Assembly: GCA_023898385.1 (NCBI GenBank)
Contig: CP060220.1
Location: 682,001-746,000, forward strand
DNA: 64,000 nucleotides
Source of the DNA: Pseudobdellovibrionaceae bacterium
Lineage (GTDB): Bacteria; Bdellovibrionota; Bdellovibrionia; Bdellovibrionales; UBA1609
Direction of reading: 5' to 3'
Each line of letters begins with the position of its first letter. Position 1 is the stretch's first letter. Below are positions 15,953 to 24,848 of the stretch, piece by piece. The translations under genes and the position numbers were made by a program. Under the pieces are notes generated by a model, which was not told the DNA's origin, made no database searches, and saw only the letters and a list, made by a program, of their open reading frames with translations.

Positions 15953-16585
15953 ATGAGAAGGATATTTAACTTTTTCAAAATTGCGAGTTTGGTAATTTTT
16001 TTGGGACTTGTCGGCCTTTTATTTGTCTTTATCCTACAAGGTAGAAGTGAATATCAAAAGGCTTGGTCAAATTCTAATGTTTCTTCAGTTCCTTCCTCAC
16101 CACAGTTTGAATTGGTAGCTAAGAATGCAATTGATTTTAAAACCACAAAAAATATTTTGATTCAATTGAGTGTTGCCAACTTGGTAAAGAATGGAGATGT
16201 TGAATCGCGCCCATCAGCCGTAAAACAGAGTCAAATTTTATTGGCACCCTATATCTATCTGTTTGCAGATGGTGAAGAGTCCTATATGCGAATTTTTCAT
16301 TATGGTTATTTTGGGGCTACCAATAATATTGGAGACCCTTTGTTTGGGGTTGAGTCGATGTCTCAACAATTATGGGGAATAAAACCTCAAGCTCTAACGG
16401 TGGCTCAATCTGCTTTGCTGGTGGCTATGAGTTGGTCGCCATCGTATTTCAACCCATATAAACATCCAGATCGCGTAATAGAAAAGAGAAACAAAATTCT
16501 TCAGATGCTCGTTGAGAAAGATATTATTACTTCCGAAGCATCCCAACTAGCACGAAATGAGCCACTGGGACTCGTTAAAAAATGA
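15953..16585 (+). CDS. Degenerate GT51 (PBP1-type) transglycosylase-like membrane protein
   Basis: The product is 210 residues with one N-terminal membrane helix (about 8-30). Residues about 120-205 match the C-terminal half of GT51 peptidoglycan transglycosylases: RIFHYGYFG, ESMSQQLWG, LTVAQSALLVAMSWSPSYFNPYKHPDRVIEKRNKIL in order. The N-terminal half lacks the EDxxFxxHxG catalytic glutamate motif, so it should be inactive or need a partner. TTG 15950 is an alternative start; GGAGG lies upstream. In an ICE such a protein could bind lipid II or local cell wall at the transfer machine. Homology is likely; role is inference. Confidence 0.65.
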   Translation: MRRIFNFFKIASLVIFLGLVGLLFVFILQGRSEYQKAWSNSNVSSVPSSPQFELVAKNAIDFKTTKNILIQLSVANLVKNGDVESRPSAVKQSQILLAPYIYLFADGEESYMRIFHYGYFGATNNIGDPLFGVESMSQQLWGIKPQALTVAQSALLVAMSWSPSYFNPYKHPDRVIEKRNKILQMLVEKDIITSEASQLARNEPLGLVKK

Positions 16586-17049
16586 TGCTAGAATTTAAGA
16601 AGGCAAATTTAATTTTTGTAGTTTCAATTTTCTTTGCCTTACTAAGCTCGTCTTTTATTAATCTTTACTGTGATGACGGAAGCCTAATGGCATCTTTAGG
16701 TTGGAATAACTCGTATGATGATTCTTTCGCATTGGTATTTTTTCTGTTTCCTTTGCTGCCATTTTTAATAAGTCGCGTTTTATTAATAAAGAAACCAATA
16801 AGTTTGATCGAAGTCTGCTACTTCCCAGCGGCTTTGGTTGTTGGCCTCATGATGTTGGCAACTGACTATCCGTTACATGCTTCTATTGCGGCGACTTTTA
16901 ATTATGGTACTATTTTGGACAAATTTTCTCTGTTCAGTTATATTGTGTCTTTAGTTTTACTTCTTTACACTTATTTTAGTTTGGTTTTGGAAAGAGCAAT
17001 TTATTTAATAAGAATATTTCGGTCGGACAATTCAAAACCCTTCGTTTGA
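16582..17049 (+). CDS. Four-helix membrane protein
   Basis: The 155-residue product has about four hydrophobic helices (roughly residues 10-27, 49-64, 76-94 and 115-140) and little else. Its ATG overlaps the stop of the transglycosylase-like gene (ATGATG context), so the two are probably co-translated and may form a membrane pair. I do not recognise the family. Immunity, exclusion or a scaffolding role at the transfer site are possible but unsupported. Confidence 0.6.
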   Translation: MMLEFKKANLIFVVSIFFALLSSSFINLYCDDGSLMASLGWNNSYDDSFALVFFLFPLLPFLISRVLLIKKPISLIEVCYFPAALVVGLMMLATDYPLHASIAATFNYGTILDKFSLFSYIVSLVLLLYTYFSLVLERAIYLIRIFRSDNSKPFV

Positions 17050-17084
17050 ACCACAATCGTTTTTGAAGAGGTTAAAAAAAATGA

Positions 17085-17900
17085 ATGAAGTCAAACTACT
17101 TAGACTCCTCTGTGGGACAATGGGTCAAAAGTTTTAGAAAGATCAATTTTCATACAGAATTTTCTAAGCTATCTATAGTCATTATGAGTCAGTCATTTGT
17201 TATTTTGAAATTACCTAAAGAAATTGATGAATTCTATACTCTTATTAAGTGGGTTGAGAAATCTATTGAGGGTAATCCCAAGGTAAAATCAATCCTTGAG
17301 TGCGAGGATGAAATTAGAGAATTTACTCGCTCTCTTGATGGCCTTGCCCCGACGATAGATGTATATCCAAAAGATATTGAAGTAAAATTGACTGTCGCCG
17401 AAACCACTCCTAGTTGGCAATCCATATATTGTTGTAATAGGAATCTTGTCGAAGTTGATTTTGGTATAGAGCAGTCTTTTTTAGATCGAAAAGGGAAAAG
17501 TTTTGAAAAAAAATTACTTTCACTAGCCGAAAAACTCGGACTCTATGTTATCTATGACTCTGAAATAGTAATAGGTCAAAAGCTTCAAGTAGATCCAAAA
17601 AAATCTCCAGATTATCGAGAGAATAAAGCAAAGGTAAAAGTCATTGAGAATCTACCAAAGCTTTCAGAAAAATTTAACTCTGTAATAGAAGCAAGTGTGA
17701 CATTGACTCATCCGATTAAATATAAATTCGTCGATCATTTTCAACATCCACGAATCGGAATTATTTGTGCAGACGAAGACTATGCCAATGTCTATAGAAG
17801 TTTTGACAGATTTTGTTCGGGTCTTTATTTACACTTAAGAAAGGTCACAAAGTCTGATATTAACTTTCAAATTCTGAAAGCAAGCCAAGTAAAAGAATGA
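17085..17900 (+). CDS. Hypothetical soluble protein
   Basis: This 271-residue protein has no signal peptide and a mixed helix/strand pattern. Near its middle is a Cys-Cys pair (IYCCNRNLVEVDFG) and near the end HPRIGIICADEDYANVYRSFDRFCSGL. ATG 17085 is used; a nearer ATG at 17081 gives only 18 codons. A weak AAGAGG ribosome site precedes it. No family is recognised. It closes the seven-gene accessory run before the second T4SS block. Confidence 0.6.
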   Translation: MKSNYLDSSVGQWVKSFRKINFHTEFSKLSIVIMSQSFVILKLPKEIDEFYTLIKWVEKSIEGNPKVKSILECEDEIREFTRSLDGLAPTIDVYPKDIEVKLTVAETTPSWQSIYCCNRNLVEVDFGIEQSFLDRKGKSFEKKLLSLAEKLGLYVIYDSEIVIGQKLQVDPKKSPDYRENKAKVKVIENLPKLSEKFNSVIEASVTLTHPIKYKFVDHFQHPRIGIICADEDYANVYRSFDRFCSGLYLHLRKVTKSDINFQILKASQVKE

Positions 17901-18014
17901 CAGTTTTAGTCTAGGATTGAAAGTTAGCGATCCCACTGAGTGTAAGGGAACAGCATTATTTTTCAGAAGTATATTTAAATTTGAATAATCAATAACTAAT
18001 TTATGGAGGTTTTA

Positions 18015-18704
18015 TTGCGAAAAAGACTTATCGCAATGCTATTGCCTCTTTTCTTCATCACTCCTTCTGCAAATGCGTTTATTGATCCAACAGGACCAGC
18101 TCAGGTTATGTATCTGACAAAAATTCTGTTGGAAAACTACAAACGCTATCAGCAGCTCAGAATGATGATGGATCAGGCAAAAAATTCAGATAACTATTTT
18201 AGAACGATTCACCAGGGACTTGAAAATATCACAGGGCTTTTAGAAAGCCTACCAATTGAAGATCAAGGCGTGCTTAAAGAGCTTCGAGACTTCAATCGCT
18301 CCCTAAAAACGGTAGCGACGCTTTATGGTCAAATTCCAAAGTCTCCCGAAGAGGCATTGCAGGAGCTCCACGACCAAACTGTGGCTGAGTCGCTTCGTAT
18401 GGTAAACTCATTTAAGGATTTTTCTAAATCCCAGGAAAGCAATTCAGATTCTCTTCGGATTCAGAGTGAATCGGCGTCTCCAAAGGGAGCTGCAAGGTCG
18501 GCGGCCATTTCAAATGCTTTGATTCTTAAAAGTATCAATCAATTGATTCGGCTTCAGAGTCAGAGTTTAAAAATGCAAAGTGAACAACTTGCCATGAGAA
18601 ATCGGCAAGATAAAAACTCGGTATCTTCCTATCAAGAGGTTGACCGCAGTCTTGGTCTGGCCTTTAAGAACTTTAAACGTGAGAAAGGTTTTTTAAAATT
18701 TTAA
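18015..18704 (+). CDS. VirB5/TrbJ-like T4SS periplasmic protein
   Basis: TTG 18015 is favoured because GGAGG at 18005-18009 lies five bases before it; ATG 18003 would overlap that site. The 229-residue product has a signal peptide (cleavage after ANA) and then FIDPTGPAQVMYLTKILLENYKRYQQL. That segment and the long predicted helices that follow (to about residue 220) resemble VirB5/TrbJ minor pilus proteins. It starts the second T4SS block. Upstream, 17901-18014 shows only AT-rich, promoter-like sequence. Confidence 0.75.
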   Translation: MRKRLIAMLLPLFFITPSANAFIDPTGPAQVMYLTKILLENYKRYQQLRMMMDQAKNSDNYFRTIHQGLENITGLLESLPIEDQGVLKELRDFNRSLKTVATLYGQIPKSPEEALQELHDQTVAESLRMVNSFKDFSKSQESNSDSLRIQSESASPKGAARSAAISNALILKSINQLIRLQSQSLKMQSEQLAMRNRQDKNSVSSYQEVDRSLGLAFKNFKREKGFLKF

Positions 18705-19718
18705 GTGTTTGACCAACTCGCGGTTGTTGCGAAGGATATTCGCGGGGAAGTTTTTGAACTTTATTGGATATTACTTGTGCCCCTTGTGCTTCTGTTAATC
18801 ATCTTAGAATTTTTCAAGGGTAAGCAAGACAATATCGACGTTTTTGATATTTTAAGGCGCGTTGTGATCTCAATGCTTCTACTTTTCTCCTTTGATTATA
18901 CAATCAATGTCATTGGGATGATTGGCGACGGCATTATAGATAAAATTGACAAGATCACTGATGTCTGGGAAGTCCTGAAGAATTTGGGGCCAAATTATCA
19001 AGATTCATCAAGTAGTATGTTTGATTTGAGAGGACATATTCTGTATGTCTTTGCACTTGTCGCTTACATTATCGCCTATCTTGGCTTTTTTGTAGCGGAA
19101 GCATTGACCCACTTTGTTTGGGTGGTGCTTTTTACGGTGTCACCCTTGATGATCTTGGCTTATGTTCCAAAATCTACAGCCAATGTGACGGCAAATCTTT
19201 ATAAAGGTCTGGTAAAAGTCATCATCTGGAAAATTCTTTGGACGGTTTTAGGTGTGCTTTTGTTAAAGCTCGCTATGAACCCCGTACAAGGTGGGCTTGA
19301 AGACTATCTGCTGTCGATCATTCTTAATCTTTGCATTGGATTAAGTATGCTTTTTATTCCCATTGCAACTCGCTCACTCATCAATGACGGAATGGAAAGT
19401 GCGGCTTCAGCTTTGGCCTCTGCACCAGCAATGGCAGCAGCGACAACGGCGAAGCTATATGCAACAAAGATGATTAAGCAAGGTGCTGCAAAAACCTGGG
19501 GAGCTGGAAAATTTGCAGCCAAACCACTGACAAATCCCATCAGTGGCCGAGTCAGTCGGTTTAGAGAAAAGATTGAGCCGAAATTTCAAAACTTTAAGAA
19601 TGAATACGCAGATATTAATTCTCTTGGGTGGAAGCATCGAAAAAATCAAGAAAAAATATATAGGGCACATGGAATGTCCTATGAAAATCCAAATAAACGT
19701 AATGGAGGTAAATCATAG
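18705..19718 (+). CDS. VirB6/TrbL-like polytopic T4SS protein
   Basis: GTG 18705 follows the VirB5-like stop directly. The 337-residue protein has about six to seven membrane helices in its first 240 residues, including LYWILLVPLVLLLIILEFF and ILYVFALVAYIIAYLGFF. It ends with a basic soluble tail of about 80 residues. VirB6/TrbL proteins form part of the inner-membrane channel for DNA. Size, topology and order between VirB5 and VirB8 support the call; pairwise similarity is not shown. Confidence 0.82.
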   Translation: MFDQLAVVAKDIRGEVFELYWILLVPLVLLLIILEFFKGKQDNIDVFDILRRVVISMLLLFSFDYTINVIGMIGDGIIDKIDKITDVWEVLKNLGPNYQDSSSSMFDLRGHILYVFALVAYIIAYLGFFVAEALTHFVWVVLFTVSPLMILAYVPKSTANVTANLYKGLVKVIIWKILWTVLGVLLLKLAMNPVQGGLEDYLLSIILNLCIGLSMLFIPIATRSLINDGMESAASALASAPAMAAATTAKLYATKMIKQGAAKTWGAGKFAAKPLTNPISGRVSRFREKIEPKFQNFKNEYADINSLGWKHRKNQEKIYRAHGMSYENPNKRNGGKS

Positions 19719-19746
19719 TGAAAGTAAAAAACGAGGTAAGATTTAG

Positions 19747-20328
19747 ATGAAGAAAAGCCCAGCTTTAAATGCTTGGGCAGATATTAATTCATTACTTAGA
19801 ACACACAAACTCATCAACGCAGGGCTTATCTTGGTCTGCGTTCTACAATTGTTCATAATTGGACTCATGTGTTTTTCTGATCCTATTGTGGTGGTTCAAT
19901 CAGAAAATTCACAGAGCTATTATGGCGGCAAAAGGGCGAATGTTTCCATTTCCGAAAAAGCTGTGGAGGGGTTCGTTGCTGACTTTTTAAAACGTCGCTA
20001 CGAATGGACAGAGCTTGATCCAATGACAATGAGAAAAAGTCTTTCTCCTATCGTCACGGATGGACTCAATGCCAAACTGTTTGAGCTGGTTACTTACTTA
20101 AAAGATAAGGAGTTTCAAGGTAAGAAAACCTCGCAATCTATTGTCAATATTGAAGTGAATGTCACAGACGACAAGGTTATTGCCAGTTTTGACAAGCTAT
20201 TAAAAATTGAAGGCATTCCTATTCCAGTTCCAACAACTGTGTCTTTGAATATCATCAAAGGGTCAGCAAATGTTTGGAATCCGATTGGTTTGTACGTCAA
20301 TGGCATCAAAGAGCATCAATCGAAGTGA
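19747..20328 (+). CDS. VirB8/TraE-like T4SS assembly protein
   Basis: The 193-residue bitopic protein has one membrane helix (about residues 22-45) and a periplasmic domain of about 145 residues. Early in the domain FVADFLKRRYEWTELDPMTM resembles the first helix region of VirB8/TraE folds, and the C-terminal strands include IPIPVPTTVSLNII. VirB8 links the inner-membrane and core complexes. AGGTAAG precedes the ATG. Its 3' end overlaps the next gene by four bases. Confidence 0.82.
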   Translation: MKKSPALNAWADINSLLRTHKLINAGLILVCVLQLFIIGLMCFSDPIVVVQSENSQSYYGGKRANVSISEKAVEGFVADFLKRRYEWTELDPMTMRKSLSPIVTDGLNAKLFELVTYLKDKEFQGKKTSQSIVNIEVNVTDDKVIASFDKLLKIEGIPIPVPTTVSLNIIKGSANVWNPIGLYVNGIKEHQSK

Positions 20329-21065
20329 AAATGATTCTGTTTTGGGTCAGTTTTTCACTTTTGTGTGTGCCAGTGTCTTTTGCCGGAGGAATTAGAACAG
20401 TCAACGTCAATGATACAAAGATGCAGCCCATCCTACTTAGGATGGGTAAGGCATCTGTCTTGAGGTTTTCAGAAAAGCCAAAAAAAGTGGTAATTGGTAA
20501 TCAAAATTATTACTCGGTGGAGTTTATTGAGAATGATTTGACGATTCAGCCTCTTGGCGATGTGGAAACAAATCTTTTCGTCTATACGCCTTATCACACC
20601 TATGGATTTATTTTAAAGGTGTGTCATGGCTGTGACTACGATGATTTGGTCTATGTAAAATGGAAATCAAAATTCTCACCCGTAAAGAATCCGCCTGTGA
20701 AAAAAGAAAACCCAGGCTTTCAAGCGATAGGGTTAAAATTTGGTATTGAAAAATCACTCAAAGTTCTCGTTGTTAAAACAAGCACTGATTCAGAGAGGTC
20801 ATTAAGGATGATTGACCTTGAAATCAAATTTGATGGCAAACCAAAAGAAACGCAAAGTCTCACATCGCTGAGATTTGTTGCGACACGCTGCGGTTCTCCA
20901 CTGAAAGGGCAAGGCTATGTAGTAGAAAAAGATGTACTGAAAACAGGCGAGGTATCTAAAGCTCGTATTTTTCTACCATTGAAGGAAACTAGGGGCTTCA
21001 CCCTCAATGCTTTCTTAAATGAGAAAACGTCAAAAATCATCGTTGAGAGGAGGTATTTGCAGTGA
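20325..21065 (+). CDS. VirB9/TraK-like outer-membrane core component
   Basis: Start set at GTG 20325, overlapping the VirB8 stop (ATG 20331 is an alternative). The product, 246 residues, has a signal peptide (cleavage after FAG/GIRT, about residue 19). A TraK/VirB9-type N-terminal domain follows: PKKVVIGNQNYYSVEFIENDLTIQPLG then NLFVYTPYHTYGFILKV. A CHGC pair lies near residue 100. In F-type systems TraK sits at the outer membrane with TraB and TraV. The C-terminal third is strand-rich as expected. Confidence 0.8.
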   Translation: MKMILFWVSFSLLCVPVSFAGGIRTVNVNDTKMQPILLRMGKASVLRFSEKPKKVVIGNQNYYSVEFIENDLTIQPLGDVETNLFVYTPYHTYGFILKVCHGCDYDDLVYVKWKSKFSPVKNPPVKKENPGFQAIGLKFGIEKSLKVLVVKTSTDSERSLRMIDLEIKFDGKPKETQSLTSLRFVATRCGSPLKGQGYVVEKDVLKTGEVSKARIFLPLKETRGFTLNAFLNEKTSKIIVERRYLQ

Positions 21066-22027
21066 AATTTCCAAAACGTGTCACAGGCCTTTTTCTTAAA
21101 GTTGATGGGACAAAAGATAAGGCTGATAAAAAATCAATTTTTCTTTCTTGTGTTGCAGTTGTTGTTTTTGGAGTCGCTATAACAATGTGGTTAGGGTCCA
21201 AGGAAGATACAAGTGTCGTCATTAATTCGACAGTGCCAATAAAAAATGAGAGCAAGAAAACGAGTCAAGAGGCTCAAGGCTCTCCAAAAGTGAATGGAAT
21301 GCTTGATGCTTCGGCACAGGCCGCTCAAGCTCAGTCTCGAAGAAACCATAGCGGCAGCCCACAACGCTATGTCAAAAATATTGAGTACAAAGCCACTCAA
21401 GTTATTGAGCGTAAAGGGCCAGATGGACTAGAGAGAGGACTTCCACTTGGAACAAATCTCGTCGGAAAACTTTTGACGGCCATTGATACAAGGGAGACAG
21501 ATCAAATCTACAAGGTTTTGCTTCCTTATGGGGGCAAAGACAAAAATGGCGGCAGCGTTCCTAAGAACACGATTGTATTTGGGAAGATCAGCTACCCTGG
21601 AATGGGCGAAAAGGTATTTATTCAATTCACTCAAGGCTTACTGCCAGATGGAAGGGAGGTTAAATTGAAAGCACAGGCATTAAACTCAAAAGATTATTCC
21701 CCAGGACTTATGGGTGATTTTCATGGGAAAAGAACAGAAAGAATTGCCGCCACGTTGGGGCTAACAATGGTGTCAGCCATGACCGACACTCTCACCGAGC
21801 GTGAAGCTCTAGGAAGTGGGGGTTCAAATGGCTCGACTATAGCGGTTGAAGCCACGCCAAAAGCCAATGCAAAGAACGCATTTTATCAGGGCATTTCAAA
21901 AGTGAGCGAAATGGAAGCCGGAAGACAGGCATCAGAGTTAAGCGACTCCGAAGAATATGTCACGATTCCTGCGGGTAAAGAAATGATCGTCAACCTTGTT
22001 TCTACTTATTACGGTGAACAGCAGTGA
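21062..22027 (+). CDS. VirB10/TraB-like T4SS core protein
   Basis: This 321-residue protein starts at GTG 21062, overlapping the previous stop. It has one membrane helix (about residues 28-46), a low-complexity linker rich in Ala, Gln and Ser (about 60-95), and the conserved VirB10 fold. The fold includes RGLPLGTNLVGKLLTAIDT, NTIVFGKISYPG and the late AALGLTMVSAM region. VirB10 spans both membranes and senses energy from the ATPases. Its helix and linker lengths are on the short side for the family. Call is firm. Confidence 0.88.
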   Translation: MKFPKRVTGLFLKVDGTKDKADKKSIFLSCVAVVVFGVAITMWLGSKEDTSVVINSTVPIKNESKKTSQEAQGSPKVNGMLDASAQAAQAQSRRNHSGSPQRYVKNIEYKATQVIERKGPDGLERGLPLGTNLVGKLLTAIDTRETDQIYKVLLPYGGKDKNGGSVPKNTIVFGKISYPGMGEKVFIQFTQGLLPDGREVKLKAQALNSKDYSPGLMGDFHGKRTERIAATLGLTMVSAMTDTLTEREALGSGGSNGSTIAVEATPKANAKNAFYQGISKVSEMEAGRQASELSDSEEYVTIPAGKEMIVNLVSTYYGEQQ

Positions 22028-23472
22028 GTGAAAAGAAAAATAAAGGCGACGGTTTAGAAAACGCCGTCATTGGCATCGGAAAGAGTTTCATTCTTATTTT
22101 TAAAATATGTGGCTTTGGGATTAAAAGAGTCAAATTCAAGAGCATTGATATGTGGGCCACAATAACAATTGTGGCAAGTCTTTTTTCTATATTGTTGCTT
22201 GGGTCAACGAATTATCTCGAACAAGGAATGAAGTTTTTCTTTGGTGATCCTCTGACTTTTTATTTTCGACTGTTCTTTTATTTATCAGAAGCCAGTCAGT
22301 ATATGACATTGATGACTTTGTTCTTTGTCGGCTCGCTGGTGTTTTTTGGTTTTAAAGAGTTTAGAAAATATGCGGTCTTTCAAAAGGCCATCGACCGTGC
22401 TGGATTAAAAACAGCAATGGGTGAAAATCCAAAGGTTAAAGCAATCATTCCCACTGGTGAAAACCGCAGCAAAGTGATTGTAGAAACTTTTGGTGTTGGT
22501 CTTGGCAAGTTTGAGGCGCAGAAAGACAGTTTAACGGCGGGCTTTAGGCAAACAGTAGAAAGCATTAATTTGGCAAGTGACAAAGGAAAGGTAGAAATAC
22601 ACCTCTGCGAGCGCGATTTACCGAATGTGGTGGGGTTCCATGAGCTATACGCCCATGTGAAAGAACCTTACTCATTTATCATTGGACAAAGCCTTAAAGG
22701 GCCAATGGTGCAACCAATACGCTCTCTGCCCCATTTGCTGATTTCAGGGGCCACAGGTGGAGGGAAATCAGTGTTTTTCCGCTCAACCATGCTTTCGTTG
22801 CTGAAAAGCTCTCCGCATATTCAACTCTACCTACTGGACCTTAAGCGAGGTGTGGAAGTCAAAGAATTTGCGGAACTTCCCAACGTAAAAACGGCCAAGG
22901 ATGAAACCGAGGCGACCAATATCTTAGGGGCATTGGTTAAAGAGATGAATCGTCGCTACAAATTTTTAGAGGACAAAGGACTCAAATCAATTGATCCCAT
23001 GAGGGATAAGTTAGATTTGATTGTCGTTGGTGTCGATGAGGCGGCGGCGTTATTTGGTAAAAAATCAAATGCTCTTGCCAGTCAACACATTGGAGAGTTA
23101 GCACGTTTGGCAAGAGCCGCAGGGATTCATTTGATTCCCTCCACGCAAAAGCCAGTGAAAGAAGCCATTTCGACTGAGACATTGGATAACTTGCCAGGGA
23201 GAATGACATTTAGAATGATTTCCTCGGCGGCTTCTAACGTGGCAATGGGTGGAAACCTTGCGAAAAAACTTCCTGCCATCAAAGGGCGAGCGATGTGGAC
23301 CAATGGCAGCGACCATCAGCAAGTACAGGCACCTTATCTTGATGACGATGCAATGAAAGAAGAATTGAAAGTGCTTAAAGATGAGTTTGACAATGGCGAG
23401 CGGAAGAATTTTCAGCCACTATTGGAATCCTCTAACTCATCTAAAATTGATAATGCAAACGAAGATAATTAA
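22024..23472 (+). CDS. FtsK/SpoIIIE-type coupling ATPase
   Basis: The 482-residue protein has two membrane helices (about 42-62 and 97-116). Then an FtsK/SpoIIIE ATPase follows: Walker A ISGATGGGKS (about 239-248), Walker B-type DLIVVGVDEAAALF (about 334-347) and the motif LARLARAAGIHLIPSTQKP. It is clearly FtsK-like rather than VirD4-like, as in ICEBs1 ConQ or AICE TraB proteins. It should bring DNA to the T4SS. Its GTG overlaps the VirB10 stop. Confidence 0.88.
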   Translation: MSEKKNKGDGLENAVIGIGKSFILIFKICGFGIKRVKFKSIDMWATITIVASLFSILLLGSTNYLEQGMKFFFGDPLTFYFRLFFYLSEASQYMTLMTLFFVGSLVFFGFKEFRKYAVFQKAIDRAGLKTAMGENPKVKAIIPTGENRSKVIVETFGVGLGKFEAQKDSLTAGFRQTVESINLASDKGKVEIHLCERDLPNVVGFHELYAHVKEPYSFIIGQSLKGPMVQPIRSLPHLLISGATGGGKSVFFRSTMLSLLKSSPHIQLYLLDLKRGVEVKEFAELPNVKTAKDETEATNILGALVKEMNRRYKFLEDKGLKSIDPMRDKLDLIVVGVDEAAALFGKKSNALASQHIGELARLARAAGIHLIPSTQKPVKEAISTETLDNLPGRMTFRMISSAASNVAMGGNLAKKLPAIKGRAMWTNGSDHQQVQAPYLDDDAMKEELKVLKDEFDNGERKNFQPLLESSNSSKIDNANEDN

Positions 23473-24232
23473 TTCAAGTAAAAAAGTCTCGAAAGTGATT
23501 CTAGGTGATCGTGACTTTAGAATACTTTGTTTTCTGTTTGAAAACAAAGTTGCCACCAGGAATCAAATCAATAGGTATTTTTTTGGAGGTATATCAAAAG
23601 ATACTGTTAATAGAAGACTTAGGAAAATCTTATCTTTAGGGCTGATATGTAGAATGTCTTTGAATGCAGGAAGAGAAGTCACATACTGCTATTCTCTGAC
23701 ACAAAGAGGACTGACAAAAATCAGGCCACTACTACCATATAGTGTAAAGGGAAAAGCAACTCTAAGTGAATGTCTGATCCACGACACCGCTTTGGTAGAT
23801 ATTCGCAAAGTTTTTGAGAAACAAATATCAGTTCAGCATTACTTCACTGAAAATGTGCTTCAATCGTGTGTCGATTATCAAGACAACGAAGAGTTACATC
23901 CATTTGTTGAGCTGAATAGTGATGCTGTGGCTTTTGTGGATTCAAAAGTTGGAGTCCTTAAATTGGCTATAGAGTTTGATACCACACACAAAAGTAAGGT
24001 GCGATATGGAAAGAAGGTGGATGAATACTATTGCAGAAATGGTGTTGATGGAGTGCTTTATATCTGTATGGAGAAGTACAATTTGAGAGGTCTGCAAAAG
24101 GTAGATCAACAAGTGGCAACCCGTCATGGTAGCAAGCCAAAGATGTACTTTTCACTGTTCAGTAATGTCATCAATGCTGAGAACGAACTGATTTTCAAAA
24201 ACGCAAATGGGTCGGTCTTTCGGGTCAAGTAG
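23453..24232 (+). CDS. Replication-relaxation-type winged-helix protein
   Basis: ATG 23453 is chosen; the frame extends 72 bases further upstream inside the FtsK gene, but that part reads as FtsK shadow. The 259-residue product starts with a winged helix (FRILCFLFENKVATRNQINRYFF; KDTVNRRLRKILSLGLICR). Its C-terminal half, with LAIEFDTTHKSKVRYGKKVDEY and VDGVLYICMEKYN, matches the restriction-nuclease-like region seen in the Replic_Relax family of mobile elements. Members occur beside transfer ATPases and may bind the origin of transfer. Family assigned by pattern, moderately sure. Confidence 0.7.
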   Translation: MQTKIINSSKKVSKVILGDRDFRILCFLFENKVATRNQINRYFFGGISKDTVNRRLRKILSLGLICRMSLNAGREVTYCYSLTQRGLTKIRPLLPYSVKGKATLSECLIHDTALVDIRKVFEKQISVQHYFTENVLQSCVDYQDNEELHPFVELNSDAVAFVDSKVGVLKLAIEFDTTHKSKVRYGKKVDEYYCRNGVDGVLYICMEKYNLRGLQKVDQQVATRHGSKPKMYFSLFSNVINAENELIFKNANGSVFRVK

Positions 24233-24256
24233 TCGTCAGATGACTGCTCTCGACTT

Positions 24257-24286
24257 CCGCTCTCAACGTGATCTCGATGAGAGCGG
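24257..24286 (+). terminator. Hairpin after the T4SS operon
   Basis: Perfect 9-base arms CCGCTCTCA and TGAGAGCGG enclose a 12-base loop, 24 bases after the operon's last stop. The following TATTAAAA is only weakly T-rich, so termination would be inefficient or factor-dependent. Confidence 0.5.
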
Positions 24287-24387
24287 TATTAAAATGGTAA
24301 GTATTTAATTTGATTGATTTTGGACAACTGAAAATCAGAGCAGTCCGAAATATGGAGCTAATTTGTATAAACAATGTAACAAGGAGA

Positions 24388-24843
24388 ATATGTATAAAAA
24401 ATAAAATATTGATGAGTTTAATTATTGGAAGCGTGATGCTATCAGGATGCGCTTCAATGAAGGAGTCTCTTGTAACTGGTGTCGGTGTTGGAGCCGCAGC
24501 AGGAGCAATTGGAGGTTCTATTTCAAATAGAGAAGATCAAGGAAAAGGGGCATTAAATGGTGCTTTAATCGGAGCCGCTATTGGTGGAATAAGCAGCTAT
24601 ATTATTCATGGCAGCTTAGAGAAGCGTGATGCTACAACCAGAAAACAGACACTTCTTAATTTAGATAAGTTTTCTGTGTCTACCCCACAAAAAGGTGGCG
24701 GCGGTGTTCAAGACTTTAGACTGTCAGCACCTGATGTAGATAAAGAGTGCTTTGATTGGGAGGTCAAGGGCGACAAGCTGGTTCAACAGCATTGTGTCTG
24801 GACAATTAATGGTAATTCTTTTTGGACGCCTTCAAAGGACTAA
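24388..24843 (+). CDS. Glycine-zipper lipoprotein with disrupted start
   Basis: AAGGAG (24382-24386) is followed by ATG at 24390, but that ATG opens only a five-codon frame (MYKK and stop). The lipoprotein frame in the next register has ATA at 24388, TTG at 24409 and ATG at 24412. The frame gives IIGSVMLSGC (lipobox LSGC), then a glycine zipper of about 60 residues (GVGVGAAAGAIGG; LNGALIGAAIGG). One extra base in the run of six A would join MYKK to a normal lipoprotein signal. A true A-tract frameshift, a sequencing indel or a rare start are all possible. Glycine-zipper lipoproteins sit in the outer envelope. Confidence 0.65.
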   Translation: MCIKNKILMSLIIGSVMLSGCASMKESLVTGVGVGAAAGAIGGSISNREDQGKGALNGALIGAAIGGISSYIIHGSLEKRDATTRKQTLLNLDKFSVSTPQKGGGGVQDFRLSAPDVDKECFDWEVKGDKLVQQHCVWTINGNSFWTPSKD

Positions 24844-24848
24844 CATAG

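Noticed and set aside
24390..24404. MYKK mini-frame as a regulatory leader peptide
   Set aside because: Too short and without repeated regulatory codons; a one-base shift in the A-run explains it better.
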